Origin: an uncultured Microbacteriaceae bacterium
Lineage (GTDB): Bacteria; Actinomycetota; Actinomycetes; Actinomycetales; Microbacteriaceae
DNA length: 5,428 nucleotides
Direction: 5' to 3'
NCBI GenBank assembly: GCA_943914115.1
Contig: CALUAU010000127.1
Span: 1 to 5,428 of the forward strand
Position 1 is the first letter of the stretch; every line of letters begins with the position of its first letter. The notes under the pieces were generated by a model, which saw nothing but the letters and a program-made list of their open reading frames with translations, did not search any database and was not told where the DNA came from. The position numbers and the translations under genes are program-made. Shown here piece after piece: positions 5,316-5,428 of the stretch.

Positions 5316-5428
5316 ATGAACGCATCCGAACGCACTGACAAACAGTGGCGCAAAATCCTCGACGCCAGCACCTACCACGTGCTGCGCGAGGCCGGCACCG
5401 AGCGGCCGTTCAGCGCCGAGTACAACGA
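5316..5428 (+). CDS. msrB: Peptide-methionine (R)-S-oxide reductase MsrB, 3' partial
   Basis: The first 37 codons of the enzyme that reduces methionine-R-sulfoxide in proteins, restoring oxidised methionine with thioredoxin as electron donor. The segment YHVLREAGTERPFSAEYN (residues 20-37) is the highly conserved N-terminal part of MsrB, usually read as L-x-x-x-x-YxVLRxxGTERPFxxEY. The catalytic cysteine, resolving cysteine and CxxC zinc sites lie beyond the right edge and cannot be checked. The ATG at 5316 has only a weak purine-rich site (GAAAGCGAG, 5303-5311) upstream. It is transcribed divergently from the DUF3263 operon. Confidence 0.93.
   Translation, partial: MNASERTDKQWRKILDASTYHVLREAGTERPFSAEYN

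Noticed and set aside
5192..5371. N-terminal extension of the DUF3263 protein by 60 residues
   Set aside because: It crosses the divergent promoter gap and overlaps msrB; the GTG with AAGGAGG at 5 bases is far better.
1..5428. Mobile element, CRISPR array, tRNA, rRNA or prophage
   Set aside because: No transposase, integrase, spaced direct repeats, or cloverleaf seen; the genes are ordinary chromosomal families in uniform base composition.

Overview
The window is high-GC, densely packed bacterial DNA. It carries a solitary WXG100 (ESX-type) protein, an actinobacterial stand-alone groL under two CIRCE operators, a DUF3263 protein and a LytR_C-domain protein. Together these point to an actinomycete. 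From memory, the gene order resembles Microbacteriaceae (Leucobacter/Leifsonia/Microbacterium relatives), but no search was run, so the family assignment is an inference.

Left part, rightward genes (1-1938). The window opens inside a membrane-bound HAMP sensor histidine kinase whose N-terminus lies off the left edge; its response regulator is probably also upstream. A GC-rich hairpin with a T-run follows the stop codon. Next is a 96-residue WXG100 protein with a WTG turn and a C-terminal YxxxE signal. It has no ESX partner or secretion machinery in view.

Middle, leftward genes (1939-4334). groL (539 aa, no groES beside it) converges on the WXG100 gene, and a perfect 16-bp-stem terminator separates them. 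Upstream of groL are two CIRCE operators, each with the exact GCACTC-N9-GAGTGC core, and a candidate promoter overlapping them, so HrcA heat-shock control is strongly suggested. Further right is a 70-residue cold-shock protein with its own terminator and a long leader.

Right part (4335-5428). A leftward two-gene operon encodes an 83-aa DUF3263 protein (GTG start, strong Shine-Dalgarno) and then a single-pass membrane protein with a Pro/Thr linker and an external LytR_C domain (TTG start). Divergently, the first 37 codons of msrB (methionine-R-sulfoxide reductase) run off the right edge.

Functionally this looks like a chromosomal stress and envelope neighbourhood: heat-shock chaperonin, cold-shock protein, repair of oxidised methionine, an envelope-sensing kinase and small envelope or secreted proteins. 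No mobile element, tRNA, rRNA or CRISPR array is visible. No gene-free stretch exceeds 300 bases; the longest is the 183-base csp leader and intergenic region at 4152-4334.
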